Source: Rhizobium rosettiformans W3
GTDB lineage: Bacteria; Pseudomonadota; Alphaproteobacteria; Rhizobiales; Rhizobiaceae
Assembly (NCBI RefSeq): GCF_004912135.1
Contig: NZ_STGU01000001.1
Coordinates: 310,001-374,000, forward strand
DNA: 64,000 nucleotides
Reading direction: 5' to 3'
Part shown: positions 55,362 through 64,000 of the stretch, piece by piece
Layout: each line of letters starts with the position of its first letter
Position numbering within the stretch: the first letter of the stretch is position 1
Notes under the pieces: model-generated
Told to the model about the DNA's origin: nothing
Seen by the model: only the letters and a program-made list of their open reading frames with translations
Database searches by the model: none
Position numbers and translations under genes: made by a program

Positions 55362-56306
55362 TCAGCCGCCGATATGCTTTTCGCCACGCTTTTTCGCCAG
55401 TGCTATCTGCAGCTGGCGCTGCCGATAACGGTCGCGATCGGCCTCGGTGCGGCTGTCATAACAATGGCTGCAGGAGACACCCTCCTCGTAATGGGGATGG
55501 GTCAGTTCCTCGGCGGTAATCGGATTGCGGCAGGCGTGGCAGAGCTTGTGGTTGCCCTCCTTCAGGCCATGCGTGACCGAGACGCGCTCGTCGAAGACGA
55601 AGCAGGCGCCGTCCCACAGGCTCTGTTCTTCCGGCACTTCCTCCAGATATTTCAGAATGCCACCCTTGAGGTGGTACACTTCCTCGAAGCCCTGCTGCTT
55701 CATGAAGGCCGTTGCCTTTTCGCAGCGGATGCCGCCGGTGCAGTACATCGCGATCTTCGGCTTGTTGTGCAGGCCGGGATTGTTCTTCACCCAGTCGGGA
55801 AACTCCCGGAAGGTCTTCGTGTTCGGGTCGACTGCGCCGCGGAAGATGCCGATTGCCGTCTCGTAATCGTTGCGGGTGTCGATAACGATGGTGTCCGGGT
55901 CCGAAATGAGCTCATTCCAGTCCTTCGGATCGACATAGGTGCCGACGATCTCGTTGGGGTCGATATCCTCGACGCCCATGGTCACGATCTCTTTTTTCAG
56001 CCGCACCTTCATGCGCAGGAAGGGCATCTTCGATGCACGGCTTTCCTTGTGCTCGAGGCTCGTGAATTCCGGCTGGCTGCGGATATAGGCCAGTACCTTG
56101 GCAATGGCCGCATCGGTCCCGGCGATCGTGCCGTTGATGCCCTCATGGGCGAGAAGCAGCGTGCCCTTCACACCTTCGGCCTTGCAGAGGCTCTCCAGCG
56201 GCTCCTGGAAGCTTGCGAAGCGCGGGAACTTGGCAAAGTGATAAAGCGCGGCGACGCAAAAGGCGCCGCTGGTCTCGGGGCGTGGGGCTGCTGAGTGTTC
56301 TGTCAT
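55362..56306 (-). CDS. trhO: tRNA uridine-34 hydroxylase, rhodanese-type (TrhO/YceA)
   Basis: The 314-residue protein has an N-terminal acylphosphatase-like half ([34 protein letters not shown] split by HEGINGT) and a rhodanese domain with the persulfide cysteine in [15 protein letters not shown]-terminal cysteine pair region follows ([16 protein letters not shown]). TrhO makes 5-hydroxyuridine at tRNA position 34. The ATG at 56306 begins MTEHSAAP; the longer frame is not supported. Confidence 0.93.
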   Translation of the reverse strand: MTEHSAAPRPETSGAFCVAALYHFAKFPRFASFQEPLESLCKAEGVKGTLLLAHEGINGTIAGTDAAIAKVLAYIRSQPEFTSLEHKESRASKMPFLRMKVRLKKEIVTMGVEDIDPNEIVGTYVDPKDWNELISDPDTIVIDTRNDYETAIGIFRGAVDPNTKTFREFPDWVKNNPGLHNKPKIAMYCTGGIRCEKATAFMKQQGFEEVYHLKGGILKYLEEVPEEQSLWDGACFVFDERVSVTHGLKEGNHKLCHACRNPITAEELTHPHYEEGVSCSHCYDSRTEADRDRYRQRQLQIALAKKRGEKHIGG

Positions 56307-56434
56307 GGCCTGCGAAATACCCCCTCTACCCCTGCGGCGCAACGGATTTCCGCAGGCCGGGACAAGTTTGAAAATCGTCAAGTCCATGAGCAGGCTGTGG
56401 GCAGTGCGCCATGACACTGGACAGCAGAACGGCA

Positions 56435-56464
56435 TTGATTACACGGACGTTACTTTATAACATT
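56435..56464 (+). promoter_or_regulatory. promoter with Zur-like box before the peptide/nickel-type ABC operon
   Basis: TTGATT, a 15-bp spacer and TATAAC form a promoter. Over the -10 lies ACGTTACTTTATAACATT (56447-56464), whose right half TATAACATT matches the alphaproteobacterial Zur palindrome (ATGTTATA-N-TATAACAT) fully and whose left half matches in most positions. Confidence 0.4.
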
Positions 56465-56477
56465 AAAGGTGATGCTA

Positions 56478-57995
56478 ATGTTCAAGAATATGTTCGCAGC
56501 TTCGCTCGCGCTTCTTCTCTCAGGCACAGCGCCCGCCATGGCAACGGATGGCGTTGTCGATATCGTCGCGCCGTTCGAGATCACAGGTCTCGATCCCGCC
56601 AAGTCCGGCGACATCTTCTTGCGCATGGGGATCGTGGAAACGCTTGTGGAAGCGGACAAGGACGGCAATCCGATTCCGGCTCTCGCGAAGACCTGGTCCG
56701 TCAGCGAGGATGGGCTGGTCTGGCGCTTCGAGCTGCAGCCCGGCGTCAAGTTTCAGGACGGCACGGCACTGACGGCCGACGCTGCCGCGTCTGCGCTCAA
56801 CATTGCCAAGGCCAAGGCCGGCCTATTGAGCAAGGCGCCCATTGCCGACATCAAGGCTGAAGGGGAGGGGACGGTCGTCGTGACGCTGTCGAAGCCTTTC
56901 GTGCCGCTTCTTGCCTTCCTCGCCGAGAACCGTGCGCAGATCCTGGCGCCGGCCGCTTACGAAGGGGCCGAGGTCAAGGCGATCATCGGGACGGGACCGT
57001 TCAAGCTGACCAAGCTCGAGGCTCCGCAAAGCCTCGCGGTCGAGCGCTTCGCCGATTACTGGGGTAAGAAGCCTGAAATCGAGAAGGCGACCTATCTGTC
57101 GGTCAGCCGCGCCGAGACCCGCGCGCTGATGGCCGAAAGCGGCGACGCCGATTATGTCTTCAATCTCGATCCCGCAAGCCGCACGCGTCTGGCAAAGAGC
57201 GACAAGGTGGTGTTGCAATCCGTGTCCATTCCGCGCAGCGTGCTCCTGAAGGTCAATGCGGGTCATGCCTTCCTTTCCGACGTCAAGGCGCGCGAAGCAC
57301 TCAGCCTTGCCATCGACCGTGAAGGCTTGGCCATCGCGATCCTGCGCTATCCGGCGGCAGCCACGCAGCTTTTCCCGCCGAGCCTCAAGATCTGGCACGA
57401 TGCCGGGCTTGCCCCGCTTGCCTATGACCCGGAAAAGGCGAAGGCGCTTCTTGCCGAACTCGGTTGGAGCGCGGACGACGATGGCATGCTTCAGAAGGAC
57501 GGCAAGCCGTTCGCACTGACGCTCACGACCTATCCCGATCGCCCTGAGCTGCCGCTGATTGCTGCGGTCCTCCAGGACCAGCTCAAGGAAATCGGTGTCG
57601 CGCTGACGATCAATTCCACGAATTCATCCGAGATCCCTGCCAAGCATCAGGACGGGTCACTCGAGCTTGCGCTGATGGCGCGCAACTTCGCGCTCGTCCC
57701 TGATCCGATCGGCACCATGCTCTCAGACTACGGTCCCGGTGGCGGAGACTGGGGCGCCATGAACTGGACCAATGTAAGCTTCGAGGCGGCGCTCGACGAC
57801 CTCACCCGCGTGACGGACCCGGCACAAGGCGAAGCTCTGCGTCACCGGGCCGTCGCGGCGATCCAGGCCGACCTGCCGGTGATCCCGATTGCCTGGTACC
57901 AGCAAACCGTTGCCGTCTCCCCGCAACTGGAGGGGGCTGAGCTTGATCCGTTCGAGCGTTCCTTCGGGCTTGAAGACATGCGGTGGGCGAAATGA
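56478..57995 (+). CDS. ABC transporter substrate-binding protein, peptide/nickel family 5
   Basis: The 505-residue periplasmic protein has a signal peptide (MFKNMFAASLALLLSGTAPAMA) and the SBP_bac_5 fold. LDPAKSGDIFLRMGIVETLVEAD, LAKTWSVSEDGLVWRFEL and VREALSLAIDR-like REALSLAIDREGLA are typical. Family 5 carries peptides, nickel, opines and metallophores; ligand unknown. The ATG at 56478 is chosen because AAAGG is correctly spaced for it. The downstream gene overlaps by ATGA. Confidence 0.9.
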   Translation: MFKNMFAASLALLLSGTAPAMATDGVVDIVAPFEITGLDPAKSGDIFLRMGIVETLVEADKDGNPIPALAKTWSVSEDGLVWRFELQPGVKFQDGTALTADAAASALNIAKAKAGLLSKAPIADIKAEGEGTVVVTLSKPFVPLLAFLAENRAQILAPAAYEGAEVKAIIGTGPFKLTKLEAPQSLAVERFADYWGKKPEIEKATYLSVSRAETRALMAESGDADYVFNLDPASRTRLAKSDKVVLQSVSIPRSVLLKVNAGHAFLSDVKAREALSLAIDREGLAIAILRYPAAATQLFPPSLKIWHDAGLAPLAYDPEKAKALLAELGWSADDDGMLQKDGKPFALTLTTYPDRPELPLIAAVLQDQLKEIGVALTINSTNSSEIPAKHQDGSLELALMARNFALVPDPIGTMLSDYGPGGGDWGAMNWTNVSFEAALDDLTRVTDPAQGEALRHRAVAAIQADLPVIPIAWYQQTVAVSPQLEGAELDPFERSFGLEDMRWAK

Positions 57996-58927
57996 CGAAA
58001 GCAATCCTAAACCGCCTCATTCAGGCGGCTCTGGTGGCATTCATGGTTGGGCTCATCTGCTTTGTGATGACACGGTCGCTGCCTGGCGACCTTGCCTACC
58101 GTATCGCTGCTGGCCGCTATGGCTTTGACGTCGTCGACAGTGCAGCCGCTGCGAAGGTGGCTGCCGAACTCGACCTGGGCAAACCGGCGATTGTCGCTCT
58201 TTTCGAGTGGATGGCCGACCTCCTGCGCTTCGATCTCGGCACGTCACTGGTGACCGGCAAACCCGTTATCGATGAGATTGGCATGCAGCTTGGCCATACG
58301 ATCGAGCTGGCGCTCGCTGCGATCGTGCTGTCGCTTTTCATCGGACCGCCGCTCGGCATTCTCGCGGGGCTCAGGCCCGACGGGGTCCTGGACCGGGCAC
58401 TGATGCTTCTATCGACGGCGCTTCGCGCTCTGCCGCAATTCGTGGTCGGGCTGATCCTGATCATCGTCTTCGGCATCACGCTCAATGTCTTGCCTGCGGC
58501 CGGACATACCCATGGCGCCCATCTCGTGCTCCCGGCGCTGACACTGGCGCTCGGTCTGGCGGCCGTCTCCAATCGCGTCGCGCGTGATGCGATGGTCGCG
58601 GTGTTGCGCTCGCCCTATTACGCCTTTGGCCGGACCAAGGGGCTCTCCGAGTGGCAGGTCTTTGCGCGGCACGGGCTGCGCAATGTCGCAGTGCCGATCG
58701 TTACCTATCTCGGCGTGCAATTCGTCTATCTCGTCGAGGGTGTCGTGGTCGTCGAGACGCTGTTTGCCTGGCCAGGCATCGGCCATGCTCTGGTCCACGC
58801 CATCTTCGGGCGGGACGTGCCGATGATCCAGGGAACGGCACTCGTCATGGGATTGATGTTCGTGGCGCTCAACGCGCTCGTCGATCTCTTTTGCCATGGC
58901 ATCGATCCGAGGAGGCGCAGCGCATGA
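57992..58927 (+). CDS. ABC transporter permease, DppB type
   Basis: The 311-residue permease has six helices, LNRLIQAALVAFMVGLICFVMTRSLPGD at the start and the EAA loop YYAFGRTKGLSEWQVFARHGLRN. It overlaps the binding-protein gene and the next permease gene by 4-base ATGA junctions, so the operon is translationally coupled. Confidence 0.92.
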   Translation: MTKAILNRLIQAALVAFMVGLICFVMTRSLPGDLAYRIAAGRYGFDVVDSAAAAKVAAELDLGKPAIVALFEWMADLLRFDLGTSLVTGKPVIDEIGMQLGHTIELALAAIVLSLFIGPPLGILAGLRPDGVLDRALMLLSTALRALPQFVVGLILIIVFGITLNVLPAAGHTHGAHLVLPALTLALGLAAVSNRVARDAMVAVLRSPYYAFGRTKGLSEWQVFARHGLRNVAVPIVTYLGVQFVYLVEGVVVVETLFAWPGIGHALVHAIFGRDVPMIQGTALVMGLMFVALNALVDLFCHGIDPRRRSA

Positions 58928-59742
58928 CGACGTTCGATTATGTGGCACCGCGCCCGGCACGCTGGCCGGTCCGCCGTATCATCGGGGCGACCATCCTTCT
59001 GGCTCTCCTCGTCTTTGCATTCCTGCCGCTTCTGATCGGCGGAGCCGACCCGTTGAAGCAGAGCTTGCGGCTGACACTGCAGGGACCGACTGCTGCGGAC
59101 TGGTTTGGCTATGACCACCTCGGCCGTTCGATGCAGGCGCGTCTGGCGGCTGCCCTTCGGCTGTCGCTGGGGCTTGCGCTTCTCTCGGTCTTCACCGCCA
59201 TGATCCCGGGCGTGTTGCTCGGTGTCTTGGCGGCCTGGCGCGGTGGCTTTGTCGATCGCGCCGTCGGTGCGGTCTCCGAGGCCTTCCTCGCGCTGCCCGG
59301 CCTCCTGCTGGTTCTGATGCTGACGGCGATCGTGCCGGATAATCCGGCAATGCTCTATATCGGCATTTCGCTGGTGCTCTGAGTGGAATACTTCCGCCTC
59401 ACGCGCGCCCTGGCACGGCCCCTCCTGATGTCGCCGGCGGTCGAAGCCTCACGGCTTCTCGGGTTCGGGCATGCCTATATCCTGCGTCGGCATCTGTGGC
59501 CGGAACTTGCTCCGATGGTGCTGACTGTCGCTGCCTATGGTGCAGCCACGGCCATCATGGCGATCGCGGCCCTCGGCTTCGTCAGTGTCGGCGTGCGCCC
59601 CCCGACGCCGGAGCTCGGTTCGATGATGATCGAGCTTCTGCCCTACTACCAGGAAGCACCGCATGCGCTGCTGCAGCCAATCGCGGTCATCTTTCTGATG
59701 GTGCTCGCACTCCAGTTGATCGGCGGAAAGGACAAGTCATGA
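58924..59742 (+). pseudogene. ABC transporter permease, DppC type, interrupted by in-frame TGA
   Basis: One continuous frame encodes a normal-length DppC-like permease of about 271 residues. TGA at 59380-59382 breaks it after GISLVL, and the same frame goes on as VEYFRLTRALARPLL. The stop lies where the family often has tryptophan (LVLW-VEYxRLTR), so TGG to TGA is the simplest explanation. The EAA loop (ASRLLGFGHAYILRRHLWPE) is behind the stop, so the first fragment (152 aa) should be inactive. A GTG right after the TGA might restart translation. All ATGA junctions around it are intact, hinting at a recent change or a sequencing error. Confidence 0.8.
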
Positions 59743-61142
59743 CCATTCTTCTTTCTGTCGATTCCGCTTCCGTTTCTGCAGTGACCGGCGAGATCGTGTC
59801 TCCGGTGTCCTTCTCCTTGCGGGCCGGACGACCCTTCACCATTCTCGGGGAGACCGGGTCGGGCAAGAGCCTCTTGGCACAAGCCATGATCGGCGTGCTC
59901 CCAGAGGGACTGACGGCCACTGGCTCGGTGACCATCGACGGCCAGGTCCTTTCGCTGGCAGAGCGCAAGCGGTTCCGCCCGCTCTGGGGCCGGAAGGTCG
60001 GCGTCCTGCCGCAGGAGCCATGGCTGGCGCTCGACCCCACCATGGTGGCGCTCGAGCAGGTCAGCGAGGGCCACCGTTATCTGAGGCGGCTCGGGGAGGA
60101 CGAGGCCGTCTCGGCCGCGCGTACCGATCTCGAAGCGCTGGGTGTGCTCGATGCCGAAGCGAAGCTGCCGGGTCAGTTGTCAGGCGGCATGGCCCAGCGG
60201 GTCGCCTTTGCCGCAGCGCGTGCCGGTGGTGCCAGCATCATCATTGCCGATGAGCCGACCAAGGGGCTTGATGCCGCCCGACGCGACGAGGTCATCGCGC
60301 TTCTGATGAGGGAAGTCGAAGCCGGCGGGACCGTCTTGACCATTACCCATGATCTGGCGCTCGCTCGTCAGATGGGTGGGGATCTCGCCGTCATGCTCGA
60401 TGGCAGGATCATTGAAATCGGCGAAGCCGCAGAGGTGCTGGCCTCGCCAAGGCATGACTATACACGTCGTCTGATTGCGGCAGAGCCGGAAAACTGGGAG
60501 CGCCGGACGGCAGCCACAGCTGCAGAGGAAGCCCCCATCCTCGTGGCTTCCGGACTGGCGAAGGCGCGCGGCGGCAAGCTGCTGTTCTCGGGTCAGGATC
60601 TGTCGATCAGACCCGGGGAGATCGTCGGCATCACCGGTCCCAGCGGTTCGGGCAAGAGTTCGCTCGGGGATGTCCTCCTCGGGCTTCTGAAAGCCGATGC
60701 CGGTGAAGTCATCCGTTTGCCACAGGCAAAACCGGTCCGCTACCAGAAGCTCTATCAGGATCCGCCCTCGGCCTTCCCGCAGAAGGTCACACTGGGTCAA
60801 GCCATCTCCGATCTGGTGCGGCTGCATCGGCTCGACGCATCACGCGTTCAGCCGCTGATGGAGCGGCTGCGGCTGTCGCCGGTTCTGCTGACAAGGCTGC
60901 CCACGGAGGTTTCGGGCGGCGAATTGCAGCGGTTCGCGCTGTTGCGGGTTCTTCTTCTCGATCCGGTCTTCGTCTTCGCCGACGAGCCGACCTCGCGTCT
61001 CGACCTGATCACGCAACAGGAGACCATCGATCTGCTGACGGAGCTGGCGCGGGAGCGAAACTGCGCGGTTCTGCTGGTCAGTCACGACGCGGCGATGATC
61101 GAGAAGACCTGCGACCGGCAGGTTGAGATCGGCGCGGTTTAA
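59739..61142 (+). CDS. fused tandem ABC ATPase (DppD-DppF fusion)
   Basis: The 467-residue protein has two ATPase domains. Domain 1 has Walker A GETGSGKSLLAQAM, signature LSGGMAQRVAFAAAR, and Walker B IIIADEPTKGLD. Domain 2 has GPSGSGKSSLGDVLLG, a VSGGELQRFALLRVL signature and VFVFADEPTSRLD. Each is shortened compared with separate DppD and DppF. The peptide-transporter C-terminal iron-sulfur-like tail is absent. The start overlaps the permease stop (ATGA). Confidence 0.92.
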   Translation: MTILLSVDSASVSAVTGEIVSPVSFSLRAGRPFTILGETGSGKSLLAQAMIGVLPEGLTATGSVTIDGQVLSLAERKRFRPLWGRKVGVLPQEPWLALDPTMVALEQVSEGHRYLRRLGEDEAVSAARTDLEALGVLDAEAKLPGQLSGGMAQRVAFAAARAGGASIIIADEPTKGLDAARRDEVIALLMREVEAGGTVLTITHDLALARQMGGDLAVMLDGRIIEIGEAAEVLASPRHDYTRRLIAAEPENWERRTAATAAEEAPILVASGLAKARGGKLLFSGQDLSIRPGEIVGITGPSGSGKSSLGDVLLGLLKADAGEVIRLPQAKPVRYQKLYQDPPSAFPQKVTLGQAISDLVRLHRLDASRVQPLMERLRLSPVLLTRLPTEVSGGELQRFALLRVLLLDPVFVFADEPTSRLDLITQQETIDLLTELARERNCAVLLVSHDAAMIEKTCDRQVEIGAV

Positions 61143-62047
61143 GTCGCCGCGCGCATCCACAAGGTCTCGACAATGCCGGCCTCGTGTTTTGCGGGGTCGG
61201 CGAAGACCTGATCGGCGAGATCAAGCGCTTCGCGGCGCAGGTCCTGCTGGCGGCGGATGATGATTGCGAGCAGGAATGACTGGCCTTCGCCGTCACCGAA
61301 GGTCTCGGGCTCGTGGTCGAGGAGCGTCGTCAGGACCGTGAGGTCATGTTCGTGACCGAGAAGGTCGACCAGCCTTTTCGCCTCGTTGCGCTTGGCGACA
61401 AAGGCGCTCGGCCAGAGGTCGCGCAGCAGCGAGAGGTTCATCCAGTAGGCCTGGGCCGCCTTCCGCAAGTCGTGGAAGGCTTCGCCATGGCTTTCGCCCT
61501 TGCAGGTCTCAAGCGCCTCATGGGCGTTTTCCAACCCCTTGCGCCAGCCCTTCGCGATCAGGCGCGACGCCAGTCTGGGCTTCGACGGCAGGGAAAGCGC
61601 GTCCAGCGCGCCGATCGCCGCTCGGCATTCGCTGACGACAGCCTCGACCTTGGCTTCCAGATCCTTTTCCTCGGCGGCGATCTCGTCCCGGCGCAGCGCC
61701 AGCACCGCGCGGGTCGCGTCCAGCGTTTCTGCTTCTTCGTCTGTGAGGGCGTGGTCTGAGAGATGCTCGACCGTTTCGATCAGTGCGGTCGCATCGCGGA
61801 TGCGAGAGAGGCTGCGGCCGGCATCGCGCAGTCTGACGTTTTCCTGGCGGCGGAAGGCCTTGTCGCCGGTCGCGATCAGGCGATAGAGATTGCGCAGGCG
61901 CTTGAACTTCTTGCGGGCGGCGTGGATTGCGGCATGGAGACCTTCAGGCCTTGCCTCGAGGGCCTCTATCGCCTTTTCCAGCTCGCGGCGCGCGACGGTC
62001 TGGACCTCGTCGAGAAGCGGGCGGTCCGGCCTAATGCGATATGGCAT
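61139..62047 (-). CDS. CHAD-domain protein
   Basis: The 302-residue all-helical protein has conserved histidines and basic residues for polyphosphate binding: LHAAIHAARKKFKRLRNLYRL, FHDLRKAAQAYWMNLSLL and LLGHEHDLTVLTTLL. CHAD domains bind polyphosphate and usually accompany CYTH triphosphatases, fused in YgiF. Here the two are separate and overlap by 17 bases, so they are translationally coupled. The ATG at 62047 begins MPYRIRPDRPLL. Its 3' end overlaps the ABC ATPase gene by 4 bases. Confidence 0.9.
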   Translation of the reverse strand: MPYRIRPDRPLLDEVQTVARRELEKAIEALEARPEGLHAAIHAARKKFKRLRNLYRLIATGDKAFRRQENVRLRDAGRSLSRIRDATALIETVEHLSDHALTDEEAETLDATRAVLALRRDEIAAEEKDLEAKVEAVVSECRAAIGALDALSLPSKPRLASRLIAKGWRKGLENAHEALETCKGESHGEAFHDLRKAAQAYWMNLSLLRDLWPSAFVAKRNEAKRLVDLLGHEHDLTVLTTLLDHEPETFGDGEGQSFLLAIIIRRQQDLRREALDLADQVFADPAKHEAGIVETLWMRAAT

Positions 62048-62519
62048 GCACCAGCTCCGGCCGCATGCGCTCGGTCGCAAGAGCCTGATTGGAATAGCGC
62101 TTGTCGCCGGTGACCTCACGGCCAAGCCAGGTGGGAAGGCTCGGCGCGTCATCCTCCGATGTCATTTCAACCTCGGCCGTCACCAGGCCGCGATAGGCGC
62201 CTTCGAAGACATCGACTTCCCAGGTGAAACCTTCGAAGTCGACGGTGTAGCGGGTCTTCTCGATGACGTTGCCGATCGAGAAGGCGAGCATTTCCAGGGC
62301 ATCGTCGTGGGAGATCGGATATTCGAACTCGTCGCGGGTCAGCGCGCCTTTGCCGAATTTGATTGTCAGCTGGGCCGTTTTGTCGTTGCGGGTGCGCACA
62401 CGCACCGAACGGTCCGGCTCGGCAGCGATATAGGCCTGGCGGATATGGGTCTGCGACGTAACGGCCTTTTTCCAGCCATCGGTTCGGACGAGAAACTTGC
62501 GCTCGATTTCCTTCGCCAT
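62031..62519 (-). CDS. CYTH-domain inorganic triphosphatase
   Basis: This 162-residue tunnel-fold enzyme begins MAKEIERKFLV with the defining ExExK motif. Alternating charged strands follow (SVRVRTRNDKTAQLTIKFGKG, EFEYPIS, RYTVDFEGFTWEVDVFEGAYRGLVTAEVEM). It hydrolyses tripolyphosphate or related triphosphates with magnesium. It is first in a two-gene operon with the CHAD protein. Confidence 0.93.
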   Translation of the reverse strand: MAKEIERKFLVRTDGWKKAVTSQTHIRQAYIAAEPDRSVRVRTRNDKTAQLTIKFGKGALTRDEFEYPISHDDALEMLAFSIGNVIEKTRYTVDFEGFTWEVDVFEGAYRGLVTAEVEMTSEDDAPSLPTWLGREVTGDKRYSNQALATERMRPELVHAISH

Positions 62520-62672
62520 ACCCTCACGCTCCGAAATATAACCGTCGCAAACATATCCGAGGCTGCAGCGTTAGCAAACTGGAAAGATTCCGTGCTACCT
62601 GTCGGTCTCGACATCGGCGGCTTCGCGCGCTAGTGAAGGGCCGATCTAATCGTTTTAAAAGAGGGTTCTGCC

Positions 62673-63311
62673 ATGGGCGACAAAACCGAAAAGCTCCTCT
62701 CCACCCTGAAGCTTCAGCCGGTCGTGCCGGTTTTGATCGTCGAGGACGCGAAGACCGCCGTTCCGCTGGCGCGCGCTCTTGTCGCAGGTGGCCTGAAGGC
62801 GATCGAGATCACGCTCCGCACCGATGCCGCGCTCGAAGCCGTGCGACTGGTCGCTCAGGAAGTCGAAGGTGCCGTCGTCGGTGCCGGCACCATCCTCAAT
62901 GCCGCACATTATGCGGCGGCTGTCGATGCCGGCTCGCAATTCATCGTCAGCCCGGGCACGACCCAGGAACTGCTCGATGTGGCGCGCCAGTCCGACATTC
63001 CGCTGCTGCCGGGGGCTGCGACTGCATCCGAAGTCATGGCACTGCGCGAAGAGGGCTACAAGGTTCTGAAGTTCTTTCCCGCCGAGCAGGCCGGCGGTGC
63101 GGCGTACCTCAAGGCGCTGTCCTCGCCGCTCGCCGGCACGCTGTTCTGCCCGACCGGCGGCATCTCGCTGAAGAACGCCATGGATTACCTGTCGCTGCCG
63201 AACGTCGTCTGCGTGGGCGGTTCCTGGGTTGCGCCGAAGGAGCTGGTCTCGGCCGGCGACTGGGCCGGCATCACGAAGCTTGCCAGTGAAGCTTCGGCCC
63301 TGAAGGGCTGA
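62673..63311 (+). CDS. eda: KDPG aldolase (2-keto-3-deoxy-6-phosphogluconate aldolase)
   Basis: The 212-residue TIM-barrel aldolase cleaves KDPG to pyruvate and glyceraldehyde-3-phosphate, the last Entner-Doudoroff step. E45 lies in AIEITLRT and the Schiff-base lysine is K133 in [12 protein letters not shown], both numbered as in E. coli Eda. [14 protein letters not shown] binds phosphate. The ATG at 62673 follows AAAAGAGGGTTCTGCC. Confidence 0.95.
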   Translation: MGDKTEKLLSTLKLQPVVPVLIVEDAKTAVPLARALVAGGLKAIEITLRTDAALEAVRLVAQEVEGAVVGAGTILNAAHYAAAVDAGSQFIVSPGTTQELLDVARQSDIPLLPGAATASEVMALREEGYKVLKFFPAEQAGGAAYLKALSSPLAGTLFCPTGGISLKNAMDYLSLPNVVCVGGSWVAPKELVSAGDWAGITKLASEASALKG

Positions 63312-63399
63312 CATTCCCGTCACGTCGCCGTTTACCGCTCTTTGTATTGTCTCTGTGGCTTCCTATCTAGGGAGCGACAGAGACAACAAGGAGACCGCG

Positions 63400-64000
63400 A
63401 TGTTCGACGCCAAGAAGCTGCTGGATCAATTCCTCGGTTCGCAGATGCCCGGTTCTGCCGGTTCGATCGGCCAGAAGGGCAATGACCTCATGGGCATGGC
63501 CAAGGCCAATCCCTGGAAGACCGGCGCTCTTGCAGCCGTGCTGCTCGGCACGAAGACGGGGCGCTCCCTGGGCAGTAATGCCCTGAAGATCGGTGGCCTC
63601 GCCGTCATCGCAGGTCTCGGCTACCAGGCCTACAAGAACTACAAGTCCGGTCAGCCGGCAGAGCCGACCCAGTCGCTGCCCGAACTCCTGCCGCCACCGA
63701 AGGATTCGCCCTTCAGCACCGAGCCGCAGGCCGTCTCCAATGATTTCGCCCTTTCGCTGGTGCGCGCGATGATCGCAGCCGCCAAGGCCGATGGTCACAT
63801 CGATGCCAGCGAGCGCTCGCGCATCATGGACAAGGTGCATCTGTCGGGCCTTGGTGCGGAGGCCGAGGCCTTTATCGAAGCGGAATTGGCCAAGCCGATC
63901 GACCTCGACGCGCTCGTTGCCTCCGCGAAGACGGAAGAGCAGCGGGTCGAAATCTACACGGCCTCGCGTCTGACGATCGAGCCGGATACCCGCACCGAGC
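63400..64000 (+). CDS. DUF533 tellurite-resistance-TerB-like membrane protein, 3' end outside window
   Basis: About 200 residues are visible and the frame is still open at the edge. It starts MFDAKKLLDQFLG and has a glycine-rich hydrophobic section (AALAVLL-like ALAAVLLGTKTGRSLGS, IGGLAVIAGLGYQAYKNY). The acidic helical domain begins SLVRAMIAAAKADGHIDASERSRIM, the TerB-like core of DUF533. These are membrane-associated proteins of unknown function. The ATG is preceded by AACAAGGAGACCGCG. Confidence 0.88.
   Translation, partial: MFDAKKLLDQFLGSQMPGSAGSIGQKGNDLMGMAKANPWKTGALAAVLLGTKTGRSLGSNALKIGGLAVIAGLGYQAYKNYKSGQPAEPTQSLPELLPPPKDSPFSTEPQAVSNDFALSLVRAMIAAAKADGHIDASERSRIMDKVHLSGLGAEAEAFIEAELAKPIDLDALVASAKTEEQRVEIYTASRLTIEPDTRTE

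Noticed and set aside
59380-59382. Selenocysteine at the permease TGA
   Set aside because: The family position usually holds tryptophan, no selenocysteine insertion structure was seen, and permeases of this type are not known selenoproteins.

Overview
The window is chromosomal DNA from an alphaproteobacterium, most likely a member of the Rhizobiaceae (Rhizobium/Agrobacterium type). The base composition is high in G+C. Many genes overlap by the ATGA type, and intergenic gaps hold GC-rich palindromic repeats typical of rhizobia. The gene content also fits: sitABCD with Mur-type boxes, RbsABC-type sugar importers under LacI regulators, a ydcSTUVW-like cluster, and neighbouring CYTH and CHAD genes. 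The assignment is inferred from gene content, because no rRNA or other phylogenetic marker was compared.

Layout. 1-8457: mixed housekeeping and regulatory genes: a nitrilase-family amidohydrolase, an EI24/CysZ-like membrane protein, a VOC protein with a divergent TetR regulator and two operator copies, endonuclease III, a DUF2244 protein, an Ada-like HTH/methyltransferase, an RHH/ParE toxin-antitoxin pair, a SorC regulator divergent from transaldolase, and a GFA protein. 8458-12540: an AT-richer leader with a tRNA 3'-end-like remnant, then a giant gene whose product is almost entirely tandem octapeptides arranged in about 136-residue superrepeats. This is the most unusual object in the window. 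12565-21061: an SH3 protein, a ydcSTUVW-like polyamine/aldehyde cluster, a LysR regulator and a DMT exporter. 21058-26362: the manganese importer sitABCD with two palindromic boxes around its promoter, divergent from a histidine-rich membrane-anchored protein. 26492-36510: lysS, gltX, an SLC13/TrkA-C transporter, TerC, and a TetR regulator divergent from an EmrAB-type efflux pair.

36604-51383 is a sugar-catabolism region. A LacI regulator with a 36-bp near-palindrome lies upstream of xylulokinase and xylose isomerase. A second LacI regulator is divergent from an ABC sugar importer, and that operon continues into a TIM-barrel isomerase/epimerase. Nearby are a hexapeptide acetyltransferase, a Gfo/Idh/MocA oxidoreductase and a GH1 beta-glucosidase. 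Together they suggest uptake and oxidative or hydrolytic breakdown of glycosides alongside xylose use. 51417-64000: an HxlR/nitroreductase pair, a CHASE4-like-GGDEF-EAL protein, the tRNA hydroxylase TrhO, and a peptide/nickel-type ABC operon. In that operon one permease carries an in-frame TGA, the two ATPases are fused, and a Zur-like box overlaps the promoter. CHAD and CYTH genes, KDPG aldolase and the start of a DUF533 protein close the window.

Metal handling (sitABCD, the His-rich protein, TerC, and the possibly Zur-controlled importer) and sugar catabolism (xylAB, the sugar ABC operon, eda, tal) are the two recurring themes. All functions are read from sequence motifs without database searches.
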